Of a stretch of DNA of 64,000 nucleotides, positions 10,855-20,895 are shown one piece after another. The notes beneath the pieces are model-generated. The model did not search any database and was not told where the DNA came from. It saw only the letters and a list, made by a program, of their open reading frames with translations. The position numbers were made by a program, and so were the translations under genes. Origin of the DNA: Poa pratensis (Eukaryota; Streptophyta; Magnoliopsida; Poales; Poaceae); the NCBI GenBank assembly GCA_947311845.1, contig CAMZMU010000048.1:24322431-24386430 (forward strand). The letters are read 5' to 3'. How positions within the stretch are numbered: position 1 is the stretch's first letter; each line of letters opens with the position of its first letter.

Positions 10855-11017
10855 CTCCCTTCGTTCCACAATATAAGATGTTTTAGTTTTTTTTCCACAT
10901 GCACATGCACACACATGTATATAGACACGTTTAAGTGCATGTGTCCATTCTTTTTAGTATGAATCTAAACATGCATGTGTAACACCTAAAACATCTTACA
11001 TTGTGGAACGGAGGGAG
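10855..11017. mobile_element. Stowaway MITE
   Basis: A 163-bp element with terminal inverted repeats CTCCCTTCGTTCCACAAT and (reverse complement of the right end) CTCCCTCCGTTCCACAAT, flanked by TA dinucleotides (10853-10854, 11018-11019). The termini and TSD are diagnostic of Triticeae Stowaway (Tc1/Mariner-derived) MITEs. Confidence 0.93.
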
Positions 11018-11174
11018 TAATACATTAGGTCTTTGTCATGTCTTGCACGATTAAGTTGATCTCACGATCTTCCTTCAATGTATGTCAGTGAGTCATGGCA
11101 GAACTCCTCATGTAGCACGGGCGGCAGACGAGGTCGATGGAGCGCTTGATGTGGGCATTCCATTCTAGACGTCG

Positions 11175-12090
11175 TTTTTTTTGCAAGGTAATACGATTCT
11201 CATTAATAATTAAAAGACGAGATACAAAGTATGCATACACCGATCTTACAAATCTGGAGAGATAGGATAAACCTATGTGACAAACCAACGCCTATCCCTA
11301 TTCTTCGACACCACCGTAGCAGCCACCAAAGAAAAAGAGACAGATTACCTCTTCACCCGAGCTCGACGCGGCTCCATCGCTGATCATCAGCTTTTCGGAC
11401 CTCCAAATTAGTTAGCCATAGGACAAACCATTGTCGTTGAAAGAATCAGACCGGGGAAGCATAACCCCGGACACGCCGTCGAACTTCAGCACTGGCATCC
11501 CCGCACGACGACATCGGAGTAGGGAACCAGAACCGTTAGCCTCCAACCACGCACCCAGCACAAGGTGCACCATCTTCCAACTGTCACCAGTGCAGACCAC
11601 CGTCTGCATGTACTCTTGGACGAATCCTGTTTGCTCCACCATGGCGCCGGAGACAATGCCGCAACAACGGGGACAGAACAGGAGGAAAAACCCATCTGAT
11701 GGAGTCGCCGCCGCCGCCTCGCCGACACCATCCATGAACCCTAAAGCCACCGACCTGAAAGATCGGCCAGCACACGATGCCACCAACTCCGAGACACCAC
11801 CATGAAGGACAACGCCGGTGTGGGAATAGAGTTGAGGCAGATTTATTTGCCCGGGCGTCGCTCCCACCACCCCAACGACGCACCACGACCTACAAAGCCA
11901 AAACCTAACTACAGAACGGAGAAACCTGGATCCCCTTCCCTCCCGCCGCCGGAGCAGCAGACGGAGGGAGAGGGGACCAGCAGGTTCGCCGGTGGAGATC
12001 GGTGGAAGAAGATCGCCTCCTGGTCGCTAGCGGCGGCTAGGTCAGGAGACGTCGTTGGGCGGGATCGCAGGGAAGAGCGTACACCGTACA
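11175..12090 (-). mobile_element. Possible minus-strand non-LTR retroelement remnant
   Basis: An oligo-T run at about 11175-11182 would be the poly-A tail of a minus-strand copy. Upstream (to the right) the sequence becomes GC-rich. Open frames on both strands (for example 11412-11870 minus) show no RT or endonuclease motif. Assignment rests on layout only. Confidence 0.25.
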
Positions 12091-12577
12091 ATTACGGATT
12101 GCTGCCACAACCATCCGACAGTACGTTCCATTTGTGTTTGATCGGATTGATCGTCGATAATCTGGGTACAAATATTCGTTAGTGCATGCTACACGACCAG
12201 ATTTCTTGCCTTAAGATCCATGAATTAAATTTCTTCTATCCAATATTAGTTCGATTTGATTTAATCTACCCAAGACCCACTATCTAGCTGATTAAATTTG
12301 TTGCAGATTTTCTACAGCAAAATAAAGATGAATTATATATATGAGAGCTGATGAATAAATAATTGTCATCCTGCTCCGTGTTAACTTCATGATTGACGAA
12401 ATGTCAATAATGCATCAAACCAAGTATCCTTTTTTTGAAAGTTACTACAGGCGTTTACATTGGGGTGCATTATAATGGGAACTAATAGAAAAATTGTGCT
12501 AGCCTTCAGGTTGCCATCTTTGAATTGAAGGAAATAAAAATAGTAAGTGGTAGCACCCTAGCTACTGCAACTCCTTG
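12091..12577. other. Host flank of the gypsy element, no gene
   Basis: AT-rich sequence with no recognisable feature. The last five bases, CCTTG, are the left target duplication of the gypsy element. Confidence 0.5.
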
Positions 12578-13161
12578 TGATGGGGGGATGATAACCCGGT
12601 AGGCCCATGAAGAGGGAAGCATGACCCGCCAGGCAGGAGGCCCGGCCAGGCCAGCTAACCATCAGCATGGGCCGGGTTATGTTGCTGGGCCAGAGGCTTT
12701 GGCGGTAACCCGGTTCAGGAAGGGAAGTTTCTAGAAGACCAGAGGCGGTTCGTGACTTGGAGGATACGAAGGCTAGAAGAGCTAGAATAGGATTCCGAGT
12801 CTGGGTAGAGCCCGGGTTCGTATTGTAAAGTGCCAGGAGACCCGGTAGTCTATATAACCGGTCCTGAGCCCTAGTTGAGAGAGAACTTTACGATCCAAGC
12901 TTAGGCGAGAGAACCACCGAGAGAAACACACAACCTTGTAACCTAGATCGAGATCCGGCTCTGTTGTCGTAGCCGGGTTATCGAGATCGAGATCAATAAC
13001 AAGATAGCAGGAAGTAGGTCTTTATCTCCAATGGAGAGGCCGAACCTGGGTAAACCTTTTGTCCCTGCAATGCTAAACAATCTCCCAGACGCTAGTGTCG
13101 CCTTGCCCATCAACTCAAGCTACCCCAAAGTAGCATCTGCCGTGTTATCTACCCCACGACA
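12578..13161 (+). repeat. 5' LTR of the gypsy element
   Basis: 584 bp, TG...CA ends, matched by 25300-25881. It is rich in the word ACCCGG. An ATG near the LTR end (13031) opens a frame running into the leader. Confidence 0.96.
12851..12857 (+). promoter_or_regulatory. TATA box in 5' LTR
   Basis: TATATAA in the middle of the LTR (also at 25573 in the 3' LTR) is the likely Pol II core promoter; transcription would start about 30 bases downstream. Confidence 0.6.
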
Positions 13162-13163
13162 GT

Positions 13164-13181
13164 TGGCGCCGTCTGTGGGAA
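13164..13181 (+). promoter_or_regulatory. Primer-binding site of the gypsy element
   Basis: TGGCGCCGTCTGTGGGAA starts two bases after the 5' LTR. The first nine bases match the complement of the plant tRNA-Asp 3' end, and the rest is diverged. Confidence 0.8.
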
Positions 13182-13205
13182 TCGCGTCCAAAGGTGTCAC
13201 CATCA

Positions 13206-15087
13206 TGGGAGAAGCAAAGCAAGGAGTAGAGAACTATGTTTTCGGCGAGATCACCCTCAATTCACAAGGAGAGCCCATCGTTGATGATTTTGGCTGGGGG
13301 CCGGAATCAGATCTACTTGAATCAGGTGATGTTATTCCAATTGGCAAGTTTAACGTTTTTGTTGGTATGATTGCAACTAGATCTGCTAGTGATGGAGACT
13401 ATGAATCTGTGTCAGGAGCTGCCACAATTGTTCAATCTGATGGAGAAGAATCAGTTGGTACGGCTGAAGATGAGCTGCCCCTGGACGTGCACGAGGAGAG
13501 ATCGGGAAACCCGGCTCCAGTCCCGGGTGATGTGGGGGACTATGCAGATTCAGAATCGATCCTGCCCTTGTTCGAGGCCGGTTCGGATATGGAGTAGAAG
13601 AAGAGGACGAAGAGGAGCAAGAGTCCGTTCCAAGCCCGGTTAGGAGGGTGGCGGTTTACACTGCTCCTTCGATCAACGCGGGGGCATCACCGTCAACGGT
13701 TGTGCCACCAGCTTTTACTCCGGGTCAGCAGCAGCAACAATTGCCACCAGTGTTGGAGCTGGCGGGCCAAAGGGTTGATGGAGACCCGGCTTCGGTATCA
13801 GAGGAAAGTGAAAACACGGCGCGTTACAGGAACAGCTTCGGTTTTCTCAATAACCGAGCTCAGGGTGAGGAAAGAAACAATGCAACTGGGACCCGGGCCA
13901 TGTTTAACAATGGCCTGGTCTTAGATCCAACGCACTTACGAGGATTGTTACTCCAGAGAACGCAGCAGCAAGAGCTATAGAATTGGATACTGCACGCCGG
14001 GCCTTGGAGCAGGTACGCAGAGACACAATGGCAGAAAAAGAAGATATGGAGATTAGGCGAAAGCAATTAGAGGATGAGGAAAATCGTCTCAATGAGATGA
14101 CCAGGGCGCACCGGAGGAGGCACCAGAGCCGGCTGGCCCCTGGAGAAAACGCTATAAACCCAGCAGTATTGTTTAGGACCCCAGAAGATCAACCAGTTGG
14201 TGTAACCCAGGTGGCTCCAGTTGTTAGAGCAAAATAGAACCAGACAGAGGAACAGGAGCAGCTGGGTTGCAGTTGCAGCGGCGCCGGGTCTTCTCGCTGG
14301 GGGAGCCAGGGGAAATCCGGGTCTGCCGCCCAGGACACCAAGGTTTCATACGCCGGCGGGTCACTATTCCAATCCAGCAGATAACGTATACGCCGCAACT
14401 TTGGCACTAGATCGTATTCCATTAGGAGACTCGCCAGCAGAGGTTGAAGCTCGGCGTGCCATTGATATGTTACGCACTGCGGTTGCTCAGCAAGTTCAGT
14501 ACTCAAAAGAGAAAAGTGCGCTTCACTCTACAACATATCGTAGCAAGAGTCGCCATGGGGGAAACCCGCCATTGGCCGGGTTTGCCGCGGCACAGCAGCA
14601 AAACCCGCCCCAGCAGAACCAAAACCAGAATAATCAGCAGTATCAACCCGCCCCTGCAATTTCTGTGGCTCAGCAGATAGTCAATAGATCGCGGGCAGGA
14701 AGGAGTGCAGCTAATGCAAACCCGGCAGTACCAGCAGCTGGAGCACCACAAGGAGGACCGGGTCCCGTGCCAGCAGCATCTGCAAGTTCGCCGGGTAACA
14801 TTAATCTTTTAGCAAGTTCTTCCACTTTGGCGGGTCCCAAGTGTCTTTCAGATGCCATTAGAGCAGAGCCTTTCCCTGAGAAGTTCAAGGAGCCAAGCAA
14901 GATTGCCAATTATGAGCCGAGCACAGACCCGGCGAGTTGGTTGAGCAGTTATGAGATGGCAATGTGTATACGCAATGCCACAGAGAACGTTTGTGCAAAG
15001 TATATGTATTTGATGATGAGTGATGGTGCAGCAAAGTTGTGGTTCAAGAATCTGCCAGAAAATCTATCAATTCTTGGGATGAGCTGA
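13206..15087 (+). pseudogene. Gag N-terminal and central region, frameshifted
   Basis: Begins MGEAKQGVENYVFGE and continues through at least four frame segments (13031-13597, 13648-13980, 13983-14237, 14221-15087). The middle is a charged coiled-coil-like segment (EKEDMEIRRKQLEDEE). The last piece is proline/glutamine/asparagine-rich, then enters the retrotransposon Gag domain (DPASWLSSYEMAM...AAKLWFKNLP). Its frame breaks at about 15060, where the 15039-16745 frame takes over. Gag would form the virus-like particle core. Confidence 0.8.
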
Positions 15088-16745
15088 AAACAATTTTCAT
15101 CAAGCACTTTCAGGGCACGTGCAAGCGTTTATTTTCCATTGAAGATCTTGATCGTTGCGTACAGAGGAAGGGCGAGTCAGCTCGTCACTGGATGGGCCGG
15201 GTCACGGAGATCCTGCACTCTTCATCAGGTATCGAGCCCAAGGATGCAATTTCATCGATGGAGAAAACTTGCAAGTACGCTCCCTTGGTGCAGAAGCTGG
15301 GTCGCATGAAGGAAGGACACCGGGTTAAGCCCGTTACTATGGCAGAGTTGATGGATGCGTGCAACAGACATGCAGCCACGGACAAAACCCAGGATGATAG
15401 TGAGGAAGAAAAAGGGAAAGGTGCTGCGAACAATGGAGGAAAGAACAATGGCCCGGGAAACAATAACAACAGCAATCAGAACCAGCACAAGCGTGGGCAT
15501 CAGGAAGGAAACTCAGAGCTAGTTGCAAATGCAAATGCCGGGTTTCAGAGGCAAAGGATGGATGGGAATTATCAGGAAAACAGAGGTTATCAGGAAAACA
15601 GAGGTTATCAGGGAAATAATGGGAGTTATGGTGGTGGAAATAGTTATCAAGGAACACGCCCAATGAGCACTGAAGAGGCCTTCAGGATGCCGTGTCCTCG
15701 TCATAGCAAGAACGGCAGACCTGCCAATCATTCATTGGCCCAGTGTGTGGATTTGAACAGGTGGAAAAACAATGAGATTCAACGAGCTCTGCAAGGAGCA
15801 AACAGGAGTGGAGGACCCGGCCCGAGTGCTAACCCGGCTGCGGGACCTCTAACTGGAGCAAACGCGGTACCAACTGGAAATACAGGACCCGGCCAAAACA
15901 CAGGCAATCAGGGTGGATTCTCGAACCAGCCGAGGCAACTTGGCCAATATCATATATATACTAGTGGCACGACCAAGAGAGAAAGAAAGATAGTCAAAAG
16001 GGCAGTTAATTCAGTGGCTGTAGGGGTACCAAGGTATTTGAGATGGTCAGAGCATACTATTACTTGGAGCAGAGCAGATCACCCGGACGTGGTGGAGCAC
16101 CCGGGTCTGCTTGCGTTAGTTGTGGCTCCTCAAGTTCATGGCTTTGAGTTAAAGAAGGTTTTGATGGACGGTGGCAGTAGCATTAACATCTTGTACTGGG
16201 AAACATTTATGCGTATGGGTCTGAAGGAGTCACAGTTGCAGAAAACATCAACAATATTTCATGGTATAGTTCCTGGGAAGTCTGCTACACCTGAGGGAAA
16301 AATTTCATTAGAGGTTGCTTTTGGCGAGTCTATCCATAACTTCAGATCAGAGTGGCTCACCTTTGAGGTGGTGAAATTTCCAAGTCCTTATCATGCGTTG
16401 TTTGGAAGGCCGGCCTTTGCCAAGTTCATGGCGAGGCCGTGTTATGTGTACTTGCAGTTGAAGATGCCGGGTCCCAAGGGGATCATCACTGTTCATGGTA
16501 ACAGAGAAATTGCAGCAGAATGTGACGAGGGAGATGCAGCCCTGGCAGAGCGAACTTGTGCTAGAGAGGAGTTGAAAGCTTACAGGTCTAATCTTGACCC
16601 GCAGGATAACAAGGCGCTCAAAAAACCAACAACAGAAGATGACAGGGCAAAGTTTAAAGCAGCAAAGGATACTAAGATGGTGGATTTTGTGCCTGGGGAT
16701 TCCTCCAAGCAGTTCGCCATAGGGACCAGCCTAACTGATAAATAG
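15039..16745 (+). pseudogene. Gag C-terminus plus aspartic protease
   Basis: A 568-codon open frame continuing the Gag domain (INSWDELKTIFIKHF, RHWMGRVTEIL). An asparagine/glycine-rich linker with tandem NYQENRGYQ-type repeats follows, and then a region of aspartic-protease type with the active-site-like VLMDGGSSINIL near 16170 and ALFGRPAFAKFM near 16395. The first active-site motif is DGGSS, a variant common in this lineage. It ends at TAG (16743-16745); the same frame continues into RT, so this is an in-frame nonsense codon, unless pol is expressed by readthrough. No classic CCHC knuckle is obvious. Confidence 0.82.
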
Positions 16746-17536
16746 GAAAGCGCGCTCATCGAGTTCATCCGTGAGAATCGGGATGTTTTTGCGTGGACAC
16801 CTAGTGACATGCCAGGCATTCCGACTGAACTCGCTGAGCACCGTTTACATGTTGATCCAAAGGCAAGGCCGGTGAAACAAGGTTTGAGAAAAATGAACGC
16901 AGAGAGAAGAAAAGCTATAGGAGAGGAGATAGCCCGGTTGTTGGAAGCCGGCTTTATCATGGAGGTTTTCCACCCAGAGTGGTTGGCTAACCCGGTTTTG
17001 GTTCTGAAGAAAAATAACGAGTGGAGGATGTGTATTGATTTTACAAGTCTCAACAAACATTGTCCAAAAGACCCGTTCGCACTGCCGCGCATCGACCAAA
17101 TTGTTGACGCAGTGGCAGGCAGCGAGCTCTTGTGTTTTCTGGACGCATATTCAGGTTATCATCAGATCAAGCTAACAGGCAGGATTGGGAAAAGACATCG
17201 TTCATCACCCCTTTTGGTGCTTTTTGCTACAAAACCATGACTTTTGGGTTGAAGAACGCAGGAGCAACTTATCAGAGGTGCATTCAAAATTGTTTTCATG
17301 ATCAGATTGGGCGCAATGTGCATGCTTATGTGGATGATGTGGTGATCAAGTCAGAAAAAGCCGGGTCATTTATCAGCGACCTTACAGAAACATTCAAAAA
17401 TTTGAGGAAGTACAAGATGAAGCTTAATCCTACAAAGTGCGTGTTTGGAGTTCCAGCGGGAAAATTGCTCGGTTTCATTGTGTCAGAGCGTGGAATTGAG
17501 GCAAACCCGGAAAAAATCAGAGCCATCCAAGTTTGA
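16746..17536 (+). pseudogene. Ty3/gypsy reverse transcriptase, frameshifted
   Basis: Synthesises cDNA from the element RNA. The first part (MPGIPTELAEHRLHVDPKAR, WRMCIDFTSLNKHCPKDPF, LPRIDQIVD, FLDAYSGYHQI) is in the same frame as the protease. At about 17180 the frame changes and continues ITPFGAFCYKTMTFGLKNAG, then the catalytic YVDD box at about 17327. A second frame change near 17520 joins the RNase H frame. All core RT motifs are present but split, so this copy cannot make intact enzyme as assembled. Confidence 0.92.
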
Positions 17537-19968
17537 AAAAACCTGAGGAATTGGCAGATGTTCAGAAGTTGACAGGATGTGTGGCTGCGCTAAGCCGGTT
17601 TATATCCCGGCTCGGAGAAAAAGCAATACCTTTATACAAGTTACTAAAGAAAACAGACAATTTTGTGTGGAATCAGGAAGCAGACGAGGCATTTGAAGCT
17701 CTGAAGAAACAATTATCAAAAGCGCCAGTTCTGGCGGCCCCGGGTCCCAAGGAACCCATGCTATTATACGTCGCTGCCGGGCCTCAAGCTGTGAGTGCTG
17801 TGGTGGTGGTCGAGCGTAAGGAGGAAGGCAAGGAAAACCCGGTTCAGAGGCCGGTTTATTATGTTAGTGAGGTGTTATCAGAAGCAAAGCAGCGCTATCC
17901 GCATTGGCAGAAGCTAGTATTTGGTGTTTTCATGGCAAGCAGAAAGTTGAAGCCATATTTTCAGGAGCATCCAATCACAGTGGTGAGTTCAATACCCTTA
18001 GCAGATATTATCAGGAATTCAGAAGCTACAGGAAGAATTGCCAAGTGGGCAATAGAGATGGGGCCTTACCACATTGACTATGTGCCTCGTACAGCTATCA
18101 AATCGCAGGCATTGGCGGATTTTCTTAATGATTGGACACAGTTGAGTGCACCACCTCTTGCGCCGGGTCTCAAACCTTGGGTTATGCACTTTGACGGGTC
18201 TAAGCAGGCACAAGGTTCAGGAGCTGGAGTTGTGTTAACTTCTCCCAAGGGTGATAAGCTGAGCTATGTTTTGCAAATTCACTTTGATTGCTCTAACAAT
18301 GTGGCGGAATATGAGGCTTTGTTACATGGTTTGCGTATGGCAAAGGAGATGAGCATCAAGCATATTAATTGTTATGGGGATTCAGATCTAGTGGCACAGC
18401 AAGTTTCAGGAACATGGGATAGAAAAGATGCAACAATGGCGGCTTACAGGAGAGAGGTGGACAGGGTAGCCGGGTTTTTCTCAGGCTATCAGGTGGATCA
18501 TATTGACCGCAGGAAAAATGATGCTGCAGATGCTTTGTCAAGACTCGGCTCACGCAGAGAGCCGGTTCCACCTAATGTTTTCTTGGACGAGCTATGGACT
18601 CCATCAGTTAAGCCTCAGGGCGTAGAGGAATTGGCGGGTCAGGAAGACCCGGATTCGCAATTGGTAGCAGCAACTCATGAAATTCCAGAGTGGACAGAAC
18701 CTTATTTGGCGTATCTTTTGCGTGGAGAGCTGCCAGAGCAGGAAGTTATATCCCGGCAAATTGTGCGCCGAGCTAAGGCATACGTAGTTATTGATGGCGA
18801 GTTATATAAGAGAAGTGTTTCTGGAGTATTTCAGAGATGTGTGTCTGGAAAGGAGGGCCGGCAAATTTTGAAAGAGATTCACGAGGGAGATTGTGGTCAT
18901 CATGCTTCAACAAGGTCTTTAGTAGCAAAAGCTTTCAGACACGGCTTTTTCTGGCTCACAGCTCAGGCAGACGCAGAACGCTTGGTGAGTAGATGTGATG
19001 GTTGCCAGATATGCACGGCAAATTCATGTGCCGGCTCAGGAGTTGCGAACAATACCTTGACTTGGCCCTTTGCAGTTTGGGGGCTTGATATGGTGGGTCC
19101 TTTTAGCATGTCTCCTTGCAAGAAAACCCACCTCTTGGTTGCCATTGATAAGTTTACAAAGTGGGTTGAGGTGATGCCTGTTACTAATTGTGAAGCAGCT
19201 ACAGCGGTCAAGTTTTTGAAGCAGATCATACACAGGTTTGGGTATCCTCATAGTATCATCACAGATAATGGTACTAACATGTCCCTTGGTGAGATGGCAA
19301 AGTTTTGTGGAAATCAGGGTATACGTTTAGACGTTGCTTCAGTTGCTCATCCACAGGCCAATGGACAAGTAGAACGAGCAAATCAGGAGTTGCTTCGAGG
19401 TTTGAAACCACGTCTCCGGGTTCCGTGTCTCAGAGCTGCTGGAGCGTGGGTTGAGGAGTTGCCATCAGTAGTTTGGGGAATCAACACAACACCAAACAGA
19501 TCCACAAAGATGACCCCTTTCTTTATGGTGTATGGGGCAGAGGCAGTTTTGCCAAGTGATATAATTCATGACTCGCCTCGCGTGGCGGCTTATGTTGAAA
19601 CAGAAAATGAGCAGACCCGGCAGGATGCTGTGGACCTGCTTGAGGAGCATAGAGAACAAGCACTGGAGAGATCAGCAGTATATCAGCAAGATTTGAGGCG
19701 GTATCATAGTCGCCGGGTTAAAACTCGCACTTTCCAGGAGGGAGATTTAGTGCTACGATGGGTGCAATCCAGAGAAGGGATGCACAAGCTATCTCCCCCT
19801 TGGGAAGGGCCCTTCATCATAAGCAAGAAATTGAACAATGGTTCATATTATTTGGTGGATGCAAGAGAAAAGTCCGAGTCTGTCAATGACACATCGCACT
19901 CTACCTTTTCATTGGAAGAGCGTGAGAGGCCATGGAATATTGCGCAGCTGCGCCCATATTATACTTAG
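17533..19968 (+). CDS. RNase H (two domains) and integrase polyprotein segment
   Basis: An intact 811-codon frame. Residues about 1-190 hold the RT connection and the normal gypsy RNase H (RPVYYVSEVL, KLVFGVFMASRKL). At about 220-350 lies a second, archaeal-type RNase H with the acidic set in VMHFDGS, AEYEAL, CYGDSD and NDAADALS. The integrase follows: zinc-binding HHAST...CDGCQIC, then the DDE core with WGLDMVGP, TDNGTN and QVERANQEL, and a C-terminal GPFIISKKL-type region. No chromodomain is evident. The double RNase H is a hallmark of Tat/Retand/Ogre elements. The start is set by frame change from RT, not by a native ATG. Confidence 0.93.
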   Translation: MKKPEELADVQKLTGCVAALSRFISRLGEKAIPLYKLLKKTDNFVWNQEADEAFEALKKQLSKAPVLAAPGPKEPMLLYVAAGPQAVSAVVVVERKEEGKENPVQRPVYYVSEVLSEAKQRYPHWQKLVFGVFMASRKLKPYFQEHPITVVSSIPLADIIRNSEATGRIAKWAIEMGPYHIDYVPRTAIKSQALADFLNDWTQLSAPPLAPGLKPWVMHFDGSKQAQGSGAGVVLTSPKGDKLSYVLQIHFDCSNNVAEYEALLHGLRMAKEMSIKHINCYGDSDLVAQQVSGTWDRKDATMAAYRREVDRVAGFFSGYQVDHIDRRKNDAADALSRLGSRREPVPPNVFLDELWTPSVKPQGVEELAGQEDPDSQLVAATHEIPEWTEPYLAYLLRGELPEQEVISRQIVRRAKAYVVIDGELYKRSVSGVFQRCVSGKEGRQILKEIHEGDCGHHASTRSLVAKAFRHGFFWLTAQADAERLVSRCDGCQICTANSCAGSGVANNTLTWPFAVWGLDMVGPFSMSPCKKTHLLVAIDKFTKWVEVMPVTNCEAATAVKFLKQIIHRFGYPHSIITDNGTNMSLGEMAKFCGNQGIRLDVASVAHPQANGQVERANQELLRGLKPRLRVPCLRAAGAWVEELPSVVWGINTTPNRSTKMTPFFMVYGAEAVLPSDIIHDSPRVAAYVETENEQTRQDAVDLLEEHREQALERSAVYQQDLRRYHSRRVKTRTFQEGDLVLRWVQSREGMHKLSPPWEGPFIISKKLNNGSYYLVDAREKSESVNDTSHSTFSLEERERPWNIAQLRPYYT

Positions 19969-20895
19969 CATGAGAAAGAGATATGAGATGTAAAACACGA
20001 TGTAACAGGCAGCAGGTTTCAGACGCGCTCTTTTCCTTACCAGGGTACCTAAGGGGACTGGAAGGTTTTTAATGAGGCGGCTTGCTGACCTAACCTTTTC
20101 TATCAATAAAGTGAAGGTTGAACAGAAATTTGTGTCCTTTTTGTTCCTTTTTTGATGTTTGATAAGTAGTGTTGCATAGCTCTATGGTTAAGTTTGGCCT
20201 TGGGGGCTCGCCCCAAGACCCGGCTTTTCACGGTCATCCGGGTCTCGATGTTTCGTGACCCGGCTGTGCAGTTTTCGTTACAGTATCCATAACTTTGGAT
20301 TCAGAGGTATGAAGGAGAAGTTTATGTTTTATTTGTTTATGTTTTTGTCATAAGAATAAGTGCATAGTTATCTTTGAGGACGCCCAGAGAGCGTGTCCCA
20401 CCAGTATGAGGATCAATGGGGTAATGTTGCATAGTTAAGCCATTACTTTATAAACATTGATCCAGGTCTTGGGGGCTCCTACTACAATAGTTTGCAGCTG
20501 CAATCCCAAGACCCGGCTTTACGCCACTAGTTTATTCTTGGTTATCTTGCTGTTGAGCTGATGTGACTCGCAATTTTATGGCCTGATTGCTCACCTGGAA
20601 ATTCAATCAACCATGAAGCCCATTGGGACTTGGTTCGACCCTGTTTTTCTCAGAGAAGTAGCGACAGGGTATCCATGCGAAAGCCGGCTCACAGTTAAAG
20701 AAATCAAAAGGGTCATCAAAACCACAGAAGAGGCATATTTCATAGCAAAAGTTTGAGAATAGCATAAAGTTTCATCAGGTGCATAGGCGCACCATCACAG
20801 GCATAGGCAGACAGTGCAAAAGTTATTACAATAAGCGCCCAAAGGGCCGAATAGAGATTGTTTTCTTGCAGAGATAACAGCATCTGCGTAAGTTT
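19969..20895 (+). other. Gypsy 3' leader between integrase and antisense gene
   Basis: Non-coding. It contains imperfect repeats of the CTTGGGGGCTC/CAAGACCCGGCTTT type around 20195-20230 and 20465-20525, related to those at 22049-22354. Confidence 0.5.

Noticed and set aside
13031..13205. Gag start at the ATG inside the 5' LTR
   Set aside because: The same ATG occurs in the 3' LTR and encodes LTR sequence; the ATG at 13206 after the primer site is a better start.
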